Source of the DNA: Arthrobacter sp. JZ12
GTDB lineage: Bacteria; Actinomycetota; Actinomycetes; Actinomycetales; Micrococcaceae
Assembly (NCBI RefSeq): GCF_035189165.1
Contig: NZ_CP045246.1
Location: 1,736,001 to 1,800,000, forward strand
DNA length: 64,000 nt
Direction: 5' to 3'
Shown here: positions 1 to 9,581 of the stretch, in pieces
Position numbering within the stretch: position 1 is the first letter of the stretch
Layout: every line of letters starts with the position of its first letter
The notes under the pieces: generated by a model
What the model saw: only the letters and a program-made list of their open reading frames with translations
Told to the model about the DNA's origin: nothing
Databases searched by the model: none
Program-made: the position numbers and the translations under genes

Positions 1-1302
1 CCCCAGGCGGGCCGCTAGGAGCGGGCCGACGAGCACCAGGCCGCTTGTTGCGGCGACTGAGAGAATGAAGGCGTATTCCCCGCTCAGCCACGGATCAGCC
101 GTCAGCAGCCCCGCAATGGACAGGAACAGCAGCGTCATCGAAAGCCGTCCTCGGCCGGTCAGCACGGCGAGGACACCGATACCTCCCATCACAGCGGCCC
201 GGAGCACGCTTGGCTCGGGACGAACCAACAGGACGAACCCGGCCAGGGCGAGAATGCCGCCTGCTGCAGCCGCCCATCGGGGAAACCGCAGACCCCGGAA
301 AACAAGGAAGACGAAGGCAAGCACGTAGCTGCAGTTTGCCCCGGATACAGCCGTCAGGTGGGTCAGTCCGGTGGCCTGCATCCTCGTGGCGAGCTCTTCG
401 TCAACGGCCGAACGTGCTCCGATGACCATCCCCGGCATCAATCCGCCGTCGGGCGCGCCCGTGCGGGATGACAGCCCGAGGAACTGTTCCCGAAGACCGT
501 CGATGGGGTCTCCGGATTCCGACTTTCGTTGCACCATGGACGGTGCAGTAGATGCGATCAGGAGCGCGGTTGCGCGGTCCCCGGGTTCGGTGCCTGCCAG
601 CCTTCCCGCAGCACGCAGCACGTCGCCGTGACGAACCTGGGACCATTGGCCGTCACCCAGAAGGACTACCGGAACCCGCACCCTGAAACGCTGGCCGCTA
701 GCCGTACCCTCCAGCACCTCTGCGTCCAGTACCCACCTCACCGCGCCATCCCGGCCGGATGATTCAGTCCGGCGGGGCTCTCCGGTTGCTTGAAGCAGTA
801 CCGTCACCTGTGCTTCAGCTTCGACGGCTGCGCTATAGGGATCTGCAGACCGCTGGTCCACTTTGGCTGCCGTCGGCAGGCACACCATGGCGGTGGTGCC
901 CAGGATTATCAACGCCACACGCAGGAGGGCGAGCCGCCGTCGGGCGCAGATCAGCACCACGGCACAGAGCAGGGTGGCTGCTCCTGCTCCTACTCCCAGC
1001 ATGGCGGCGGTCGCGGGATCCAAACGGACAGCGATGGCAGCGGCTGCCCAGGCAGAGAGGGCGGCAGGCAACAGGCGAAGGTCCCGCGCCGGACTGGCCC
1101 GATTGTCCCCAGATGCGGGGCGTCCGTCAGCTGACGCGGCCCGCCGAAGCATCCATGTGAGGGCCCAAGCGGGTACCCGCCGTCCGCGATGCCGATCCGA
1201 TGGGTCCGTTGACGAGCTGCAGCCGTCGGAGCCCTGCATAGGGCCGGCTGAGGCAGCCCGAACGTAGCGTTCCCAACGAGCGCCGCCGCGCGCTCGGCTC
1301 AT
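1..1302 (-). CDS. comEC: ComEC/Rec2-type DNA uptake channel protein, 5' part only
   Basis: Inner-membrane channel that passes single-stranded DNA into the cytoplasm during transformation. The gene runs off the left edge, so only the first 434 codons are seen and no stop is present. The start ATG (1302) overlaps the comEA stop as ATGA. The N-terminal ~75 residues are polar; hydrophobic segments follow, then a soluble OB-like region near residues 160-250. The diagnostic competence-domain motif HLTAVSGANCSYV follows, leading into more membrane segments. Family proteins usually also carry a C-terminal metallo-beta-lactamase-like domain, which would lie outside this window. Downstream partner of comEA; whether this organism is naturally competent cannot be told from here. 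Confidence 0.93.
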   Translation of the reverse strand, partial: MSRARGGARWERYVRAASAGPMQGSDGCSSSTDPSDRHRGRRVPAWALTWMLRRAASADGRPASGDNRASPARDLRLLPAALSAWAAAAIAVRLDPATAAMLGVGAGAATLLCAVVLICARRRLALLRVALIILGTTAMVCLPTAAKVDQRSADPYSAAVEAEAQVTVLLQATGEPRRTESSGRDGAVRWVLDAEVLEGTASGQRFRVRVPVVLLGDGQWSQVRHGDVLRAAGRLAGTEPGDRATALLIASTAPSMVQRKSESGDPIDGLREQFLGLSSRTGAPDGGLMPGMVIGARSAVDEELATRMQATGLTHLTAVSGANCSYVLAFVFLVFRGLRFPRWAAAAGGILALAGFVLLVRPEPSVLRAAVMGGIGVLAVLTGRGRLSMTLLFLSIAGLLTADPWLSGEYAFILSVAATSGLVLVGPLLAARLG

Positions 1303-2195
1303 ACCGTCACCAGGGGCAGAAGTGCCTCCAGCATGGCCGGCCCGATACCGGGCACTCCGTCCAGATCCTCGGGTGCGCTGAACAAGCCGTGCTGTTCCCG
1401 CCACTCCACGATCCGTTGGGCGAGCACGGGCCCTACTCTCGGCAGTTCCTCGAGTTCACCGGCATCGGCGGTATTCAGGTTCAAAGCGGCTGCCGCGCCG
1501 GAAGGCTCTCCCTGGTCTGACGACTCATTGCCGTGCGTATCCGGGGCCTGCACCGACTCGCCGATCCTGGGAATCAGGATCTGCTGTCCGTCCAGGACTT
1601 CTGCCGCCAGGTTGACCGCGGCCAGCTCGGCTTCCGGGAGGGCGCCTCCGGCCTTTTCAAGTACTTCGAATACCCTTGACCCGGCCGGAGCCTCGACAAC
1701 GCCGGGCTGCCCGACCGCTCCCGCCACGTGGACGACGACGGTACCGGCAGCTTCCGCACGTGCCGGCTGAGCCCCTTCGGCTTCCGCAGGGCGGCCCTCA
1801 CCGGGATCCTGCGCAGGTTCGGGGTGTGGCGCTGCCGTGTGAGTCGTCACCGGGACCACCGCCACTTCCCCTCGGTCGGCACCCAAAAAGAGGCCTCCAC
1901 CGACCGTCACCGCCGCGCCGGCCGCTACGAGGGCAGCGCGGCGCGTGGCAGCCCACCGTCTGCCCGACCGTACAGAGGCGGCGGCGCGCCCTTCAGCGCC
2001 GTGGCTGGAGAAGGCCACGCTCTCCAGGTCGGCAGCATGGTCTTCGGCAGTGTGGTCTTCGGCAGGGTAGTCCACGGCAGGGTAGTCCCCGGCACCGCCT
2101 GCCTTGCCTGTCGCGTCGCGGCCGCCGTTGAGAATGCGCTCCAACCTGTCCGGACCCGGCGCCGAATCCCCTGTTGCCCAGCGGTGCCTTGCCAT
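1299..2195 (-). CDS. comEA: ComEA-like helix-hairpin-helix DNA-binding protein
   Basis: Membrane-anchored DNA receptor of the competence machinery. The 298 residues show a charged cytoplasmic N-terminus with a low-complexity repeat (about residues 36-55), one membrane segment near 85-105, and a Pro/Ala-rich linker. An SLBB-like domain follows (VVVHVAGAVGQPGVVEAPAG region), then a C-terminal helix-hairpin-helix pair with LNLNTADAGELEELPRVGP and GVPGIGPAMLEALLPL. The longer N-terminus than in the Bacillus protein is common in actinobacteria. Overlaps comEC by ATGA. A TACGCT box sits 7 nt before the ATG with no Shine-Dalgarno sequence, so the mRNA may be leaderless. Confidence 0.92.
   Translation of the reverse strand: MARHRWATGDSAPGPDRLERILNGGRDATGKAGGAGDYPAVDYPAEDHTAEDHAADLESVAFSSHGAEGRAAASVRSGRRWAATRRAALVAAGAAVTVGGGLFLGADRGEVAVVPVTTHTAAPHPEPAQDPGEGRPAEAEGAQPARAEAAGTVVVHVAGAVGQPGVVEAPAGSRVFEVLEKAGGALPEAELAAVNLAAEVLDGQQILIPRIGESVQAPDTHGNESSDQGEPSGAAAALNLNTADAGELEELPRVGPVLAQRIVEWREQHGLFSAPEDLDGVPGIGPAMLEALLPLVTV
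2031..2090. repeat. Four 15-bp tandem repeats inside comEA
   Basis: Four consecutive 15-bp units start at 2031, 2046, 2061 and 2076, each beginning ggcag. On the coding strand they encode pentapeptides of the type D-Y/H-P/T/A-A-V/E in the cytoplasmic tail of ComEA. The unit length is a multiple of three, so copy-number changes keep the frame. Confidence 0.85.
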
Positions 2196-2265
2196 GGACC
2201 CAAGCGTAGGAAACCGCTCGGCGTCGCATCGATTGACGCGTCTCTATGTCAACAAGCGCCCCGAA

Positions 2266-3213
2266 TCAGGACTGCTGTGGAGCAGGAGAAGCTGCGTCGG
2301 AAGGGCCCAAAGGGTCGCAGACCGCCACTGCGATCACGCCCAGGCCGGTGTGAGCTGCGAGAACGGCGGGAAGCTGAGTGAGCAATACCTGCCCATCCGT
2401 TGAGAAGCGCTCCCCCGCGGCTCGGACCTGCGGCTGATTCCCGAAGTAGTGGAAGGCGGCGAGGCTACCGTCAGGACGCCGGTCCAGTTCCTCTTCCACG
2501 AGTTCGAGGAGGCGGGCCTGGGCGCGCGCAGCTGTCCGGACGGTCTCGAGAGGCTCAATTGCACCATCGCGAACAGTGAGCAGCGGTTTCACCGCCAGGA
2601 GCGAGCCGAAGAAACCCGCCGCAACGCCCACACGCCCGCCGCGGCGCAACTGGTCGAGGCTCGGGACGTAGCACAGCAGCCGCGTCCTGCTGCAGGCTTT
2701 CGCCGCTATATCCGCAGCCTCTCGAGCAGTTGCCCCGGCGCGGAGGGCCCGTACGGCTGCAGCCACGCCGTAGCCCTGCGCCATTGCGACCGTCCGGCTG
2801 TCCACCACGTGCACCGGCACCGATACAGTTCCGGCCGCCCAGCGGGCAGCATCTACTGTCCCGGACAGCCCACCCGAAAGGTGGATCGAAACTATCTCCT
2901 CCGCGCCTTCGCGCTCAAGCCGGCGGTAAACGCTCTGGAAGTGTCCCGGCGCCGGACGTGACGTTCGGACGCCAGCGCCCTCGGCGAGTGCAACCGACAG
3001 CGGCTTGACGATGCTGTCGGATCCCTCGTCGTAGTGCCGGCCGGAGATGATGATCGGCATGGGCACGACGGCGACACCGGCCGCTGGACCGCCATCCGCC
3101 ATCCACGCCTGCGGAAGAGCGGCCGCCGAATCCGTCACTACAGCCGTCGTTCCGGTCTGTCCAGGCCCCGGCGAAGCAGGCCCGGCGCCTGCCCCAGGTT
3201 CGATGCCAGCCAC
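2266..3213 (-). CDS. DegV family fatty-acid-binding protein (FakB-like)
   Basis: The 315-residue protein opens, after a Gly/Pro-rich extension of about 25 residues, with the DegV signature VVTDSAAALP. It continues with TSRPAPGHF and a SIHLSGGLSGT-like segment typical of the family's fatty-acid pocket. In Firmicutes such proteins present acyl chains to the FakA kinase; no FakA homologue is visible here, so the partner and exact role are inferred. The start is GTG at 3213, preceded by AAGGGA. It lies 21 bp after leuS in the same direction and is probably co-transcribed with it and comEA/comEC. Confidence 0.88.
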   Translation of the reverse strand: MAGIEPGAGAGPASPGPGQTGTTAVVTDSAAALPQAWMADGGPAAGVAVVPMPIIISGRHYDEGSDSIVKPLSVALAEGAGVRTSRPAPGHFQSVYRRLEREGAEEIVSIHLSGGLSGTVDAARWAAGTVSVPVHVVDSRTVAMAQGYGVAAAVRALRAGATAREAADIAAKACSRTRLLCYVPSLDQLRRGGRVGVAAGFFGSLLAVKPLLTVRDGAIEPLETVRTAARAQARLLELVEEELDRRPDGSLAAFHYFGNQPQVRAAGERFSTDGQVLLTQLPAVLAAHTGLGVIAVAVCDPLGPSDAASPAPQQS

Positions 3214-3234
3214 GGTAGGCGTCCCTTACACAGA

Positions 3235-5727
3235 TCAGGCAGGAACGATGTTCACCAGTTTCGGCGCCCGCACGATGACGGTGCGGATGTCCCGCCCGGC
3301 CAAGGTACGTTGGATCTGCCCGCTCTCCAGCGCGAGCTCCCGCAGCGCGTCCTCCGAGATATCCGCGGGAACCTCTAGCCGGTCCCGCACCTTCCCCTGA
3401 ACCTGCACTACAGCGGTGACTGTGTCCTGGACCAGGAGCGATTCATCCAGGGCGGGCCAGCCGGCAGCAGCAACCGAGGCAGGGTGACCAAGCCGCTCCC
3501 ACAGATCTTCGGCCGTGTAGGGCGCGAACAGGCTGAGGATGATCGCGGTTACCTCTGCGGCCTCGCGGACGGCAGGGTCAGCCCCTCCGCACCCGCTGTC
3601 GATCGCCTTGCGCGTGGCATTGACGAGCTCCATGACCTTGGCAATGACCACGTTGAACTTGTTGTTTCCCAGCAGGTCCGCTGCCTCGGCGAGGGTGCGG
3701 TGAGTGACGGCGCGCAGTGCGCGGTCGCCCGATGCCGGGTCCGCACCGGGCGCAGAGGTTACGTCGGCGCCAAGGCGCCAGGCCCGCGCCAGGAACTTGG
3801 CAGAGCCCGACGGCGAGACGTCCGCCCAGTCGACGTCGTCTTCCGGTGGGGAGGCAAAGACCATAGTGAGCCGGATGGCATCCACGCCGTAGCGGTCCAG
3901 CTGTTCGCCGAGGTTCACGCCGTTGCCCAGGGACTTGCTCATCGCCTTCCCTCCGTTCAGCACCTGGCCCTGGTTGAGCAGTGCGGCGAACGGTTCGGTG
4001 AAGTCGACCAGCCCCAGGTCGAACAGCACCTTGGTGAAGAAGCGGCTGTACAGCAAGTGGAGGATCGCGTGCTCCACACCGCCCACATATTGGCCGACGG
4101 GCAGCCACTGGTTGACCTTCTCCGAATCGAACGGTGCGTCGTCGAGGTGCGGGTTCACAAAACGCAGGTAGTACCAGGACGAGTCCACGAAGGTGTCCAT
4201 GGTGTCGGTGTCCCTCTTGGCCGGGCCCGAACACTGCGGGCACTGCACGTTGACCCAGTCGGTAGCCGCGGCCAAGGGGGAAGTTCCCTTGGGTGCCAGA
4301 TCTTCGCCGCGCAGGTCGCTCGGCAGTTTCACCGGCAGCTGCTCATCCGGTACGGGGACTTCGCCGCACGAGGGACAGTGGATGATCGGGATGGGACAAC
4401 CCCAGAACCGCTGGCGCGACAGCAGCCAGTCACGGAGGCGGTAGTTCACGGTGCGCTCGCCGGTGCCTTGCTCGGTCACCAGCTCGATTGCGCGCTGGAT
4501 AGCAGCTTCCTTGGACAGTCCGTCCAGCTCGCCGGAGTTGACGAGGGTGCCCTCCCCGACGGTCGCCTTCCCGGTGACCGCGGGATCTTCCTCACCGGTA
4601 TCAACGACCATGCGGACGGGCAGGTCGAAGGCGCGGGCGAAGTCCAGGTCGCGCTGGTCATGCGCCGGCACGGCCATGATCGCACCCGTGCCGTAGTCTG
4701 CCAGCACGTAGTCGGCGGCCCAGACGGGAAGCTTCTCGCCGCTGAGGGGATTGATGGCATAGCGGCCGGTGAAGACACCGGTCTTCTCCCGTTCCGTGGA
4801 TTGACGCTCGATGTCGCTCAGGGCATTGACCCGTTCGCGGTAGTCGGCCAGCGCCGCAGCATGCTCGTCGGTCACAAGGTCTACGGCCAGCTGGGCATCC
4901 GCGGCGACCACGAAGAACGTTGCACCGTGCAGGGTGTCCGGCCGGGTTGTGAAGACCGTGACTTCCCGGGCTTCCCGGCCTGCGTCAGCCTCGATCGTGA
5001 AGGTGACGTGCGCACCCTCTGAACGGCCAATCCAGTTCCGCTGCATGGCAAGGACCCGTTCCGGCCAGTGTCCGGTGAGCGGTTCCATGTCCTCGAGCAG
5101 CCGGTCGGCGTACTCGGTGATGCGGAAGTACCACTGGTTCAGGCTCTTCTTGGTGACCGGGCTGCCGCACCGCTCACAGGCACCGTTGACAACCTGCTCG
5201 TTGGCCAGCACAGTCTGGTCCTTCGGGCACCAGTTGACCGGGTGGTCCTTCCGGTAGGCAAGGCCCTTCTCGAAGAACCGAAGGAACAGCCACTGGGTCC
5301 AGCGGTAGTACTCGGGGTCGGAAGTGTGCAGCCGGCGGGACCAGTCCGCGCTGATCGCGTAGCGCTTGAAGGAGGCTGCCTGAGTGTCGATGTTCGAGTA
5401 GGTCCACTCGCTGGGGTGCGCGTTGTTCTTGATTGCCGCGTTTTCCGCGGGCAGGCCGAACGAGTCCCAACCGATCGGGTGCAACACGTCGTAGCCTAGC
5501 TGGCGCCAGTACCGGGCGACGACGTCGCCCATGGCGAACGCCTCGGCATGGCCCATGTGGAGGTCACCGGACGGGTAGGGAAACATGTCCAGGACGTAGC
5601 GGCGCTCCCTGCTGCCGTCGTCCACAGGAGTGAAGGTGTCGAGCTTCTCCCACACCGGAAGCCACTTCGCTTCGATGTCCGCGAAACTGTAGGTGCCGGC
5701 GTCCGACTCTTCGGACGTGGAATTCAT
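3235..5727 (-). CDS. leuS: Leucyl-tRNA synthetase
   Basis: Charges tRNA-Leu with leucine in the cytoplasm. Class I signatures are clear: the HIGH-type motif HMGH in [13 protein letters not shown] (residues 57-60), the editing-domain stretch [13 protein letters not shown], zinc-ligand cysteine pairs (CPKDQ/CERCG and CPSCG/CPQCSG), and the KMSKS-type AMSKSLGN. I place the start at ATG 5727, giving 830 residues, the usual family size. The frame stays open to 5895, but that extension overlaps the regulatory leader and has no family-like sequence; GTG 5733 is an alternative. The leader upstream looks like a leucine attenuator (see 5821-5909). Confidence 0.97.
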   Translation of the reverse strand: MNSTSEESDAGTYSFADIEAKWLPVWEKLDTFTPVDDGSRERRYVLDMFPYPSGDLHMGHAEAFAMGDVVARYWRQLGYDVLHPIGWDSFGLPAENAAIKNNAHPSEWTYSNIDTQAASFKRYAISADWSRRLHTSDPEYYRWTQWLFLRFFEKGLAYRKDHPVNWCPKDQTVLANEQVVNGACERCGSPVTKKSLNQWYFRITEYADRLLEDMEPLTGHWPERVLAMQRNWIGRSEGAHVTFTIEADAGREAREVTVFTTRPDTLHGATFFVVAADAQLAVDLVTDEHAAALADYRERVNALSDIERQSTEREKTGVFTGRYAINPLSGEKLPVWAADYVLADYGTGAIMAVPAHDQRDLDFARAFDLPVRMVVDTGEEDPAVTGKATVGEGTLVNSGELDGLSKEAAIQRAIELVTEQGTGERTVNYRLRDWLLSRQRFWGCPIPIIHCPSCGEVPVPDEQLPVKLPSDLRGEDLAPKGTSPLAAATDWVNVQCPQCSGPAKRDTDTMDTFVDSSWYYLRFVNPHLDDAPFDSEKVNQWLPVGQYVGGVEHAILHLLYSRFFTKVLFDLGLVDFTEPFAALLNQGQVLNGGKAMSKSLGNGVNLGEQLDRYGVDAIRLTMVFASPPEDDVDWADVSPSGSAKFLARAWRLGADVTSAPGADPASGDRALRAVTHRTLAEAADLLGNNKFNVVIAKVMELVNATRKAIDSGCGGADPAVREAAEVTAIILSLFAPYTAEDLWERLGHPASVAAAGWPALDESLLVQDTVTAVVQVQGKVRDRLEVPADISEDALRELALESGQIQRTLAGRDIRTVIVRAPKLVNIVPA

Positions 5728-5820
5728 GCTCACTGTTACTTGCCCTGTCTGTTGATCACTGGTGACCGTCCTGCCCTGCTGCCCTCTGCCTGACGTGCGC
5801 GGAGCAGTTTGCGCCCCGGA

Positions 5821-5871
5821 CACACAAAAGCCCCTCGACATGGGAGGGGCGGCCGCGCGAAATCGCGCGGC
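5821..5871 (-). terminator. leuS leader: hairpin at leader stop codon plus intrinsic terminator
   Basis: Reading the minus strand, an 8-bp perfect hairpin (arms 5871-5864 and 5859-5852, loop ATTT) begins with the last base of the leader-peptide stop codon. It is followed at once by a second hairpin, GCCCCTC / GAGGGGC (5850-5844 and 5836-5830, 7-nt loop). A TTTTGTGTG tract (5829-5821) ends it. That is an intrinsic terminator about 95 nt before the leuS start. The arrangement is what transcription attenuation needs; I could not assign one unambiguous antiterminator helix by eye. Confidence 0.75.
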
Positions 5872-5897
5872 TAGGTAAGGAGCAGTTGCGCGCACAT
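5871..5897 (-). CDS. Leucine leader peptide of leuS (8 residues, MCAQLLLT)
   Basis: A nine-codon reading frame upstream of leuS: ATG TGC GCG CAA CTG CTC, then CTT ACC TAG. Residues 5-7 are three consecutive leucines using three different Leu codons. The stop codon is fused to an 8-bp hairpin, and a terminator follows. A TAAGGT box exactly 6 nt before the ATG suggests that transcription starts at this codon, making the leader peptide leaderless. Ribosome stalling at the Leu codons when charged tRNA-Leu is scarce would be the regulatory signal. Too short for similarity evidence; the call rests on arrangement. Confidence 0.72.
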   Translation of the reverse strand: MCAQLLLT

Positions 5898-5903
5898 GCT
5901 CTT

Positions 5904-5909
5904 ACCTTA
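5904..5909 (-). promoter_or_regulatory. Candidate -10 box for the leuS leader transcript
   Basis: TAAGGT on the minus strand, separated by AAGAGC from the leader-peptide ATG at 5897. This matches the TANNNT-N6-start pattern of leaderless actinobacterial mRNAs. No good -35 hexamer is visible at the expected spacing. Confidence 0.45.
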
Positions 5910-6104
5910 GCGCAGATTGATCCTGGCAGGTGCCCTGTGAGGGTTACCATATTTCCGTTGGGCGCAATCTTCTGATAGTGCGTCCAGCTTGCCGAGGCGG
6001 AATGCGCCCACGGCTGATCGGCCCAGCCGCCCCCGGTGCACTCCTGCGCTAGCGAGGGAGGGCAGGAGGCGGCCCGGCCCGTCGTCGTTAGGTAGACGAG
6101 AACA

Positions 6105-9100
6105 ATGACACAATCAATCCCCACCGCAGATCCGTTGCCGCACACCCTTGGCGACGACGCGGTTGCCCTGGTCAGGCGATGGCTTCACCTGGACGGAAGC
6201 ACCGAAGCGGCTGAGGCCGCTGCCCGCACCACCACCCGCGGGTCCAAGTCAGCCCATCTCCTTGCGGAAGTGCTCAAGGACCAGAACGGTCTGGACTTCA
6301 CGATCGGTTTCGTGGATCGGGTAGTGCGGCCTGAAGACACGGCCGTCGCCGCGCGCAACCTCGCGCAGCTGGCCGGCAAGGCGCCGTCGTTCCTCCCCTG
6401 GTACATGAAGGGCGCAGTGAAGCTCGGCGGGGTTATGGCGCCGCTGCTGCCCTGGCTTGTAGTACCGGTTGCCCAGCGCGTGCTTCGCCAGATGGTCGGT
6501 CACCTCATCGTTGATGCGCGGCCTGCCCGCCTCGGTAAGTCGATCGCAGCGTTGCGTAGCGAGGGAGTCCGCCTCAACATCAACCTCCTGGGTGAGGCAG
6601 TCCTTGGCGACAAGGAAGCAGATGCGCGGCTCGCCGGCACTCGGGAGCTGCTGGCGCGCGGCGACGTCGACTATGTATCCATCAAGGTGTCCTCCGTTGT
6701 CAGCACCCTCAACCTCTGGGACTTCGACGGCACGGTGGAACGCGTCGCGGAGCGCCTGCTGCCCCTCTACCAGCTGGCGGCGTCGTCTCCCGCTCCCAAG
6801 TTCATTAACCTGGACATGGAGGAATACCACGACCTTGACCTGACGGTGGCAGTGTTCAAGCGGATCCTTGAGCGACCGGAACTCCGGAATCTCGAGGCCG
6901 GCATCGTGCTCCAGGCCTACCTCCCGGACGCGCTCGCCACGCTCCAGGGCCTTACGCACTGGGCCCAGGAGCGCCGCGCGGCTGGTGGAGCAGCGATCAA
7001 GGTGCGGCTGGTCAAGGGCGCCAACCTCGCCATGGAGCTCGTGGACGCGGCGATCCACAACTGGGAGCCTGCGACCCTGCCCAGCAAGCAGGCGGCCGAC
7101 ACCAACTACAAGCGCTGCCTCGACTGGGCGCTTCGCCCCGAGAACGCGGACGCCGTCCGCCTAGGTGTTGCCGGGCACAACCTGTTCGACATCGCGTTGG
7201 CCCGCTGCCTGTCCGTCGCCCGGGGCGTCGAGGACCGAGTGGAGTTCGAGATGCTGCTCGGCATGGCCGAAGACCAGGCCGCGGAAGTGCGCAAGGATGT
7301 CGGATCACTGCTCCTCTACACCCCGGTGGTGAAGCCGGCGCAGTTCGACGTCGCAATCAGCTACCTCATCCGGCGCCTGGAAGAGAATGCCAGCCAGGAG
7401 AACTTCATGAGCGCGGTCTTTGAACTCGCTCGTAGTGAGGAACTCTTCAACCGGGAGAAGGAGCGCTTCCTAGCCTCCCTGGCGGATCTGGACTCGACCG
7501 TCCCGACGCCCAACCGGGTTCAGACGCCCGACCGTTTCACCGAATGCGGCCCCGGTGAGTTCAGGAACCAGTCCGATTCGGACCCGTCCCTTCCCATCAT
7601 CCGGAACTGGGCTGCCGAAGTGCTTCTGCGCGTCCCGGACTCAACATTGGGGACCGCCCTCGTGGAGGAATCGCGTCTGGAAAGCAACGACGACGTCGAC
7701 GCCGCCATCCGCTCTGCCCGCGCCGCCCAGCAGGGCTGGGGTTCGCTAACCGGCCCGGAACGGGCACGGATCCTGCGGCGCGCTGCAGCAGCACTTGCGC
7801 AGCGGCGGGGTGACCTCGTCGAGGTGTCCGCGAGCGAGACCGGTAAGACCATTGCCGAATCCGATCCGGAGATCTCCGAAGCGATCGACTTTGCCAACTA
7901 CTACGCACTGCTCGCGGAGGAACTTGATTCGGTTGAGGGAGCACGTTTTGTTCCGGCTGCCCTGACCGTGGCCACTCCCCCGTGGAACTTCCCCGTCGCC
8001 ATCGCCGCCGGGTCCGCGCTCGCCCCGCTCGCGGCAGGCAGCGCCGTCATCCTCAAGCCTGCCCCGCAGGCCCGGAGGTGCGCGGCGGTCATGGTACAGG
8101 CGCTCTGGGACGCGGGCATTCCACGCGACGTACTGGTGTTCGCGGACGTCGCAGAGGGACCGGTCGGCCAGCACCTGATCTCCCACCCGGATGTTGACCG
8201 GGTGATCCTGACCGGTGCATACGACACCGCCAAGCTATTCCTTTCCTGGCGCAGCGACCTGCCGTTGCTGGCCGAGACCAGCGGCAAGAACTCCGTGATT
8301 GTCACTCCCAGCTCGGATCTGGACCTGGCAGCGGCCGACGTCGTCAAGTCGGCTTTCGGCCATGCGGGCCAGAAGTGCTCGGCGGCTTCGCTGGTAATTC
8401 TTGTGGGCTCCGCGGCGCGGTCCGCCCGCTTCCGCAACCAGCTCGTCGACGCCGCGTCGTCGCTTGAGGTCGGCTACCCGGCCAACCCGGCGACGGAGAT
8501 GGGACCGATCATCGAACCGGCGGAAGGGAAGCTGCTGGACGCCCTGACCACGCTCGGCGAGGGTGAGTCCTGGCTCGTCAAGCCGCGCCAGCTTGATGAC
8601 ACCGGCAGGCTCTGGAGCCCGGGAGTGCGCACCGGCGTTGCACCGGGCAGCTACTTCCACCTCACCGAGTTCTTTGGTCCGGTGCTGGGAGTGATGCACG
8701 CCGAAACCCTTGAACAGGCGATCGAGTGGCAGAACGCGAGTGCGTATGGGCTGACCGCCGGCATCCACACCATGAATCCCGACGAGGTGTCCCAGTGGCT
8801 CGACTCGGTTGAGGCGGGCAACCTGTACGTGAACCGCGGGATCACAGGAGCGATTGTGCGCCGGCAGCCGTTCGGTGGCTGGAAGCGTTCGGCGGTCGGA
8901 CCGGGCGCCAAGGCGGGTGGTCCGAACTACCTGATCCATCTGGGCAGCTGGGAGCGGGAGGAACTGCACCCGGGCAACGTTCATGCGCCCCTCAGCGAAC
9001 CCGTGCGGCAGCTTTTGCACGCAGCCGACGTGCCCGAATCGGAGCGGGGTTTCCTAGCCCGCGCTGCGGCGGACGACCAGCGCCACTGGATGAGCACCTT

Positions 9101-9572
9101 CGGAACCCACCAGGATGTCTCGGCGCTCGGCGTCGAACGCAACGAGTTCCGCTACCTGCCCGTACCGGTGACCGTGCGGCTCAACGAAGGCGGCAGCATC
9201 AGCGACCTGGTTCGGATCCTCGCCGCAGGTCTGCGTGCGGGGGCTGCCATGTCGGTATCGACGCCGGAACCGCTCGCGCCGCAGCTTGCAGCGGTGCTTT
9301 CCGCTAACGGCGCCACCCACCGTGTGGAGGACGACGCCGCGTGGCTGGCCGCCGCTCCGTCCGCTTCCCTCGGGCGGGTGCGCCTGGTGGGAGGCGGATA
9401 CTCGGAGCTGTGTGCGGCGACCGGCGGCGATCCGGACGTAGCCGTCTATGCGGGCGCCGTGACGGAGGCCGGGCGTATCGAACTCCTGCCGTTCCTGCGC
9501 GAACAGGCGGTCACCATCACCGCCCACAGATTCGGTAATCCGGACAACGTCTCGGGAGTGGTTCTGCAGTAG
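6105..9572 (+). CDS. putA: Bifunctional proline dehydrogenase / glutamate-semialdehyde dehydrogenase (PutA)
   Basis: Oxidises proline to glutamate in two steps with FAD and NAD+. The 1155-residue protein has an N-terminal proline-dehydrogenase barrel (NLDMEEYHDLDLTV; RLVKGANLAMELVDA). An aldehyde dehydrogenase domain follows, with ETSGKNSVIV and the catalytic Cys758 in GQKCSAAS. It ends in a C-terminal extension of about 200 residues. There is no N-terminal ribbon-helix-helix DNA-binding domain, so it is not the self-regulating enterobacterial type. Divergent from the leuS leader across about 200 bp. The start ATG lacks a strong Shine-Dalgarno; the peptide from 6105 fits family N-termini. It ends just before a strong palindrome shared with glpK. 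Confidence 0.95.
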   Translation: MTQSIPTADPLPHTLGDDAVALVRRWLHLDGSTEAAEAAARTTTRGSKSAHLLAEVLKDQNGLDFTIGFVDRVVRPEDTAVAARNLAQLAGKAPSFLPWYMKGAVKLGGVMAPLLPWLVVPVAQRVLRQMVGHLIVDARPARLGKSIAALRSEGVRLNINLLGEAVLGDKEADARLAGTRELLARGDVDYVSIKVSSVVSTLNLWDFDGTVERVAERLLPLYQLAASSPAPKFINLDMEEYHDLDLTVAVFKRILERPELRNLEAGIVLQAYLPDALATLQGLTHWAQERRAAGGAAIKVRLVKGANLAMELVDAAIHNWEPATLPSKQAADTNYKRCLDWALRPENADAVRLGVAGHNLFDIALARCLSVARGVEDRVEFEMLLGMAEDQAAEVRKDVGSLLLYTPVVKPAQFDVAISYLIRRLEENASQENFMSAVFELARSEELFNREKERFLASLADLDSTVPTPNRVQTPDRFTECGPGEFRNQSDSDPSLPIIRNWAAEVLLRVPDSTLGTALVEESRLESNDDVDAAIRSARAAQQGWGSLTGPERARILRRAAAALAQRRGDLVEVSASETGKTIAESDPEISEAIDFANYYALLAEELDSVEGARFVPAALTVATPPWNFPVAIAAGSALAPLAAGSAVILKPAPQARRCAAVMVQALWDAGIPRDVLVFADVAEGPVGQHLISHPDVDRVILTGAYDTAKLFLSWRSDLPLLAETSGKNSVIVTPSSDLDLAAADVVKSAFGHAGQKCSAASLVILVGSAARSARFRNQLVDAASSLEVGYPANPATEMGPIIEPAEGKLLDALTTLGEGESWLVKPRQLDDTGRLWSPGVRTGVAPGSYFHLTEFFGPVLGVMHAETLEQAIEWQNASAYGLTAGIHTMNPDEVSQWLDSVEAGNLYVNRGITGAIVRRQPFGGWKRSAVGPGAKAGGPNYLIHLGSWEREELHPGNVHAPLSEPVRQLLHAADVPESERGFLARAAADDQRHWMSTFGTHQDVSALGVERNEFRYLPVPVTVRLNEGGSISDLVRILAAGLRAGAAMSVSTPEPLAPQLAAVLSANGATHRVEDDAAWLAAAPSASLGRVRLVGGGYSELCAATGGDPDVAVYAGAVTEAGRIELLPFLREQAVTITAHRFGNPDNVSGVVLQ

Positions 9573-9581
9573 CACTAACTA

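Noticed and set aside
2247-2252. Perfect TTGACA on the minus strand upstream of comEA as a -35 box
   Set aside because: The sequence at 17-nt spacing (ATGCGA) is a poor -10, and a better TANNNT box lies 38 nt further on; not paired.
3484-5022. A 512-codon open frame antisense to leuS
   Set aside because: Shadow of leuS; composition bias only.
5728-5895. N-terminal extension of leuS up to 5895
   Set aside because: It reads through the leader-peptide region, hairpin and terminator, has no family similarity and lacks a ribosome site; the synthetase fold starts after 5727.
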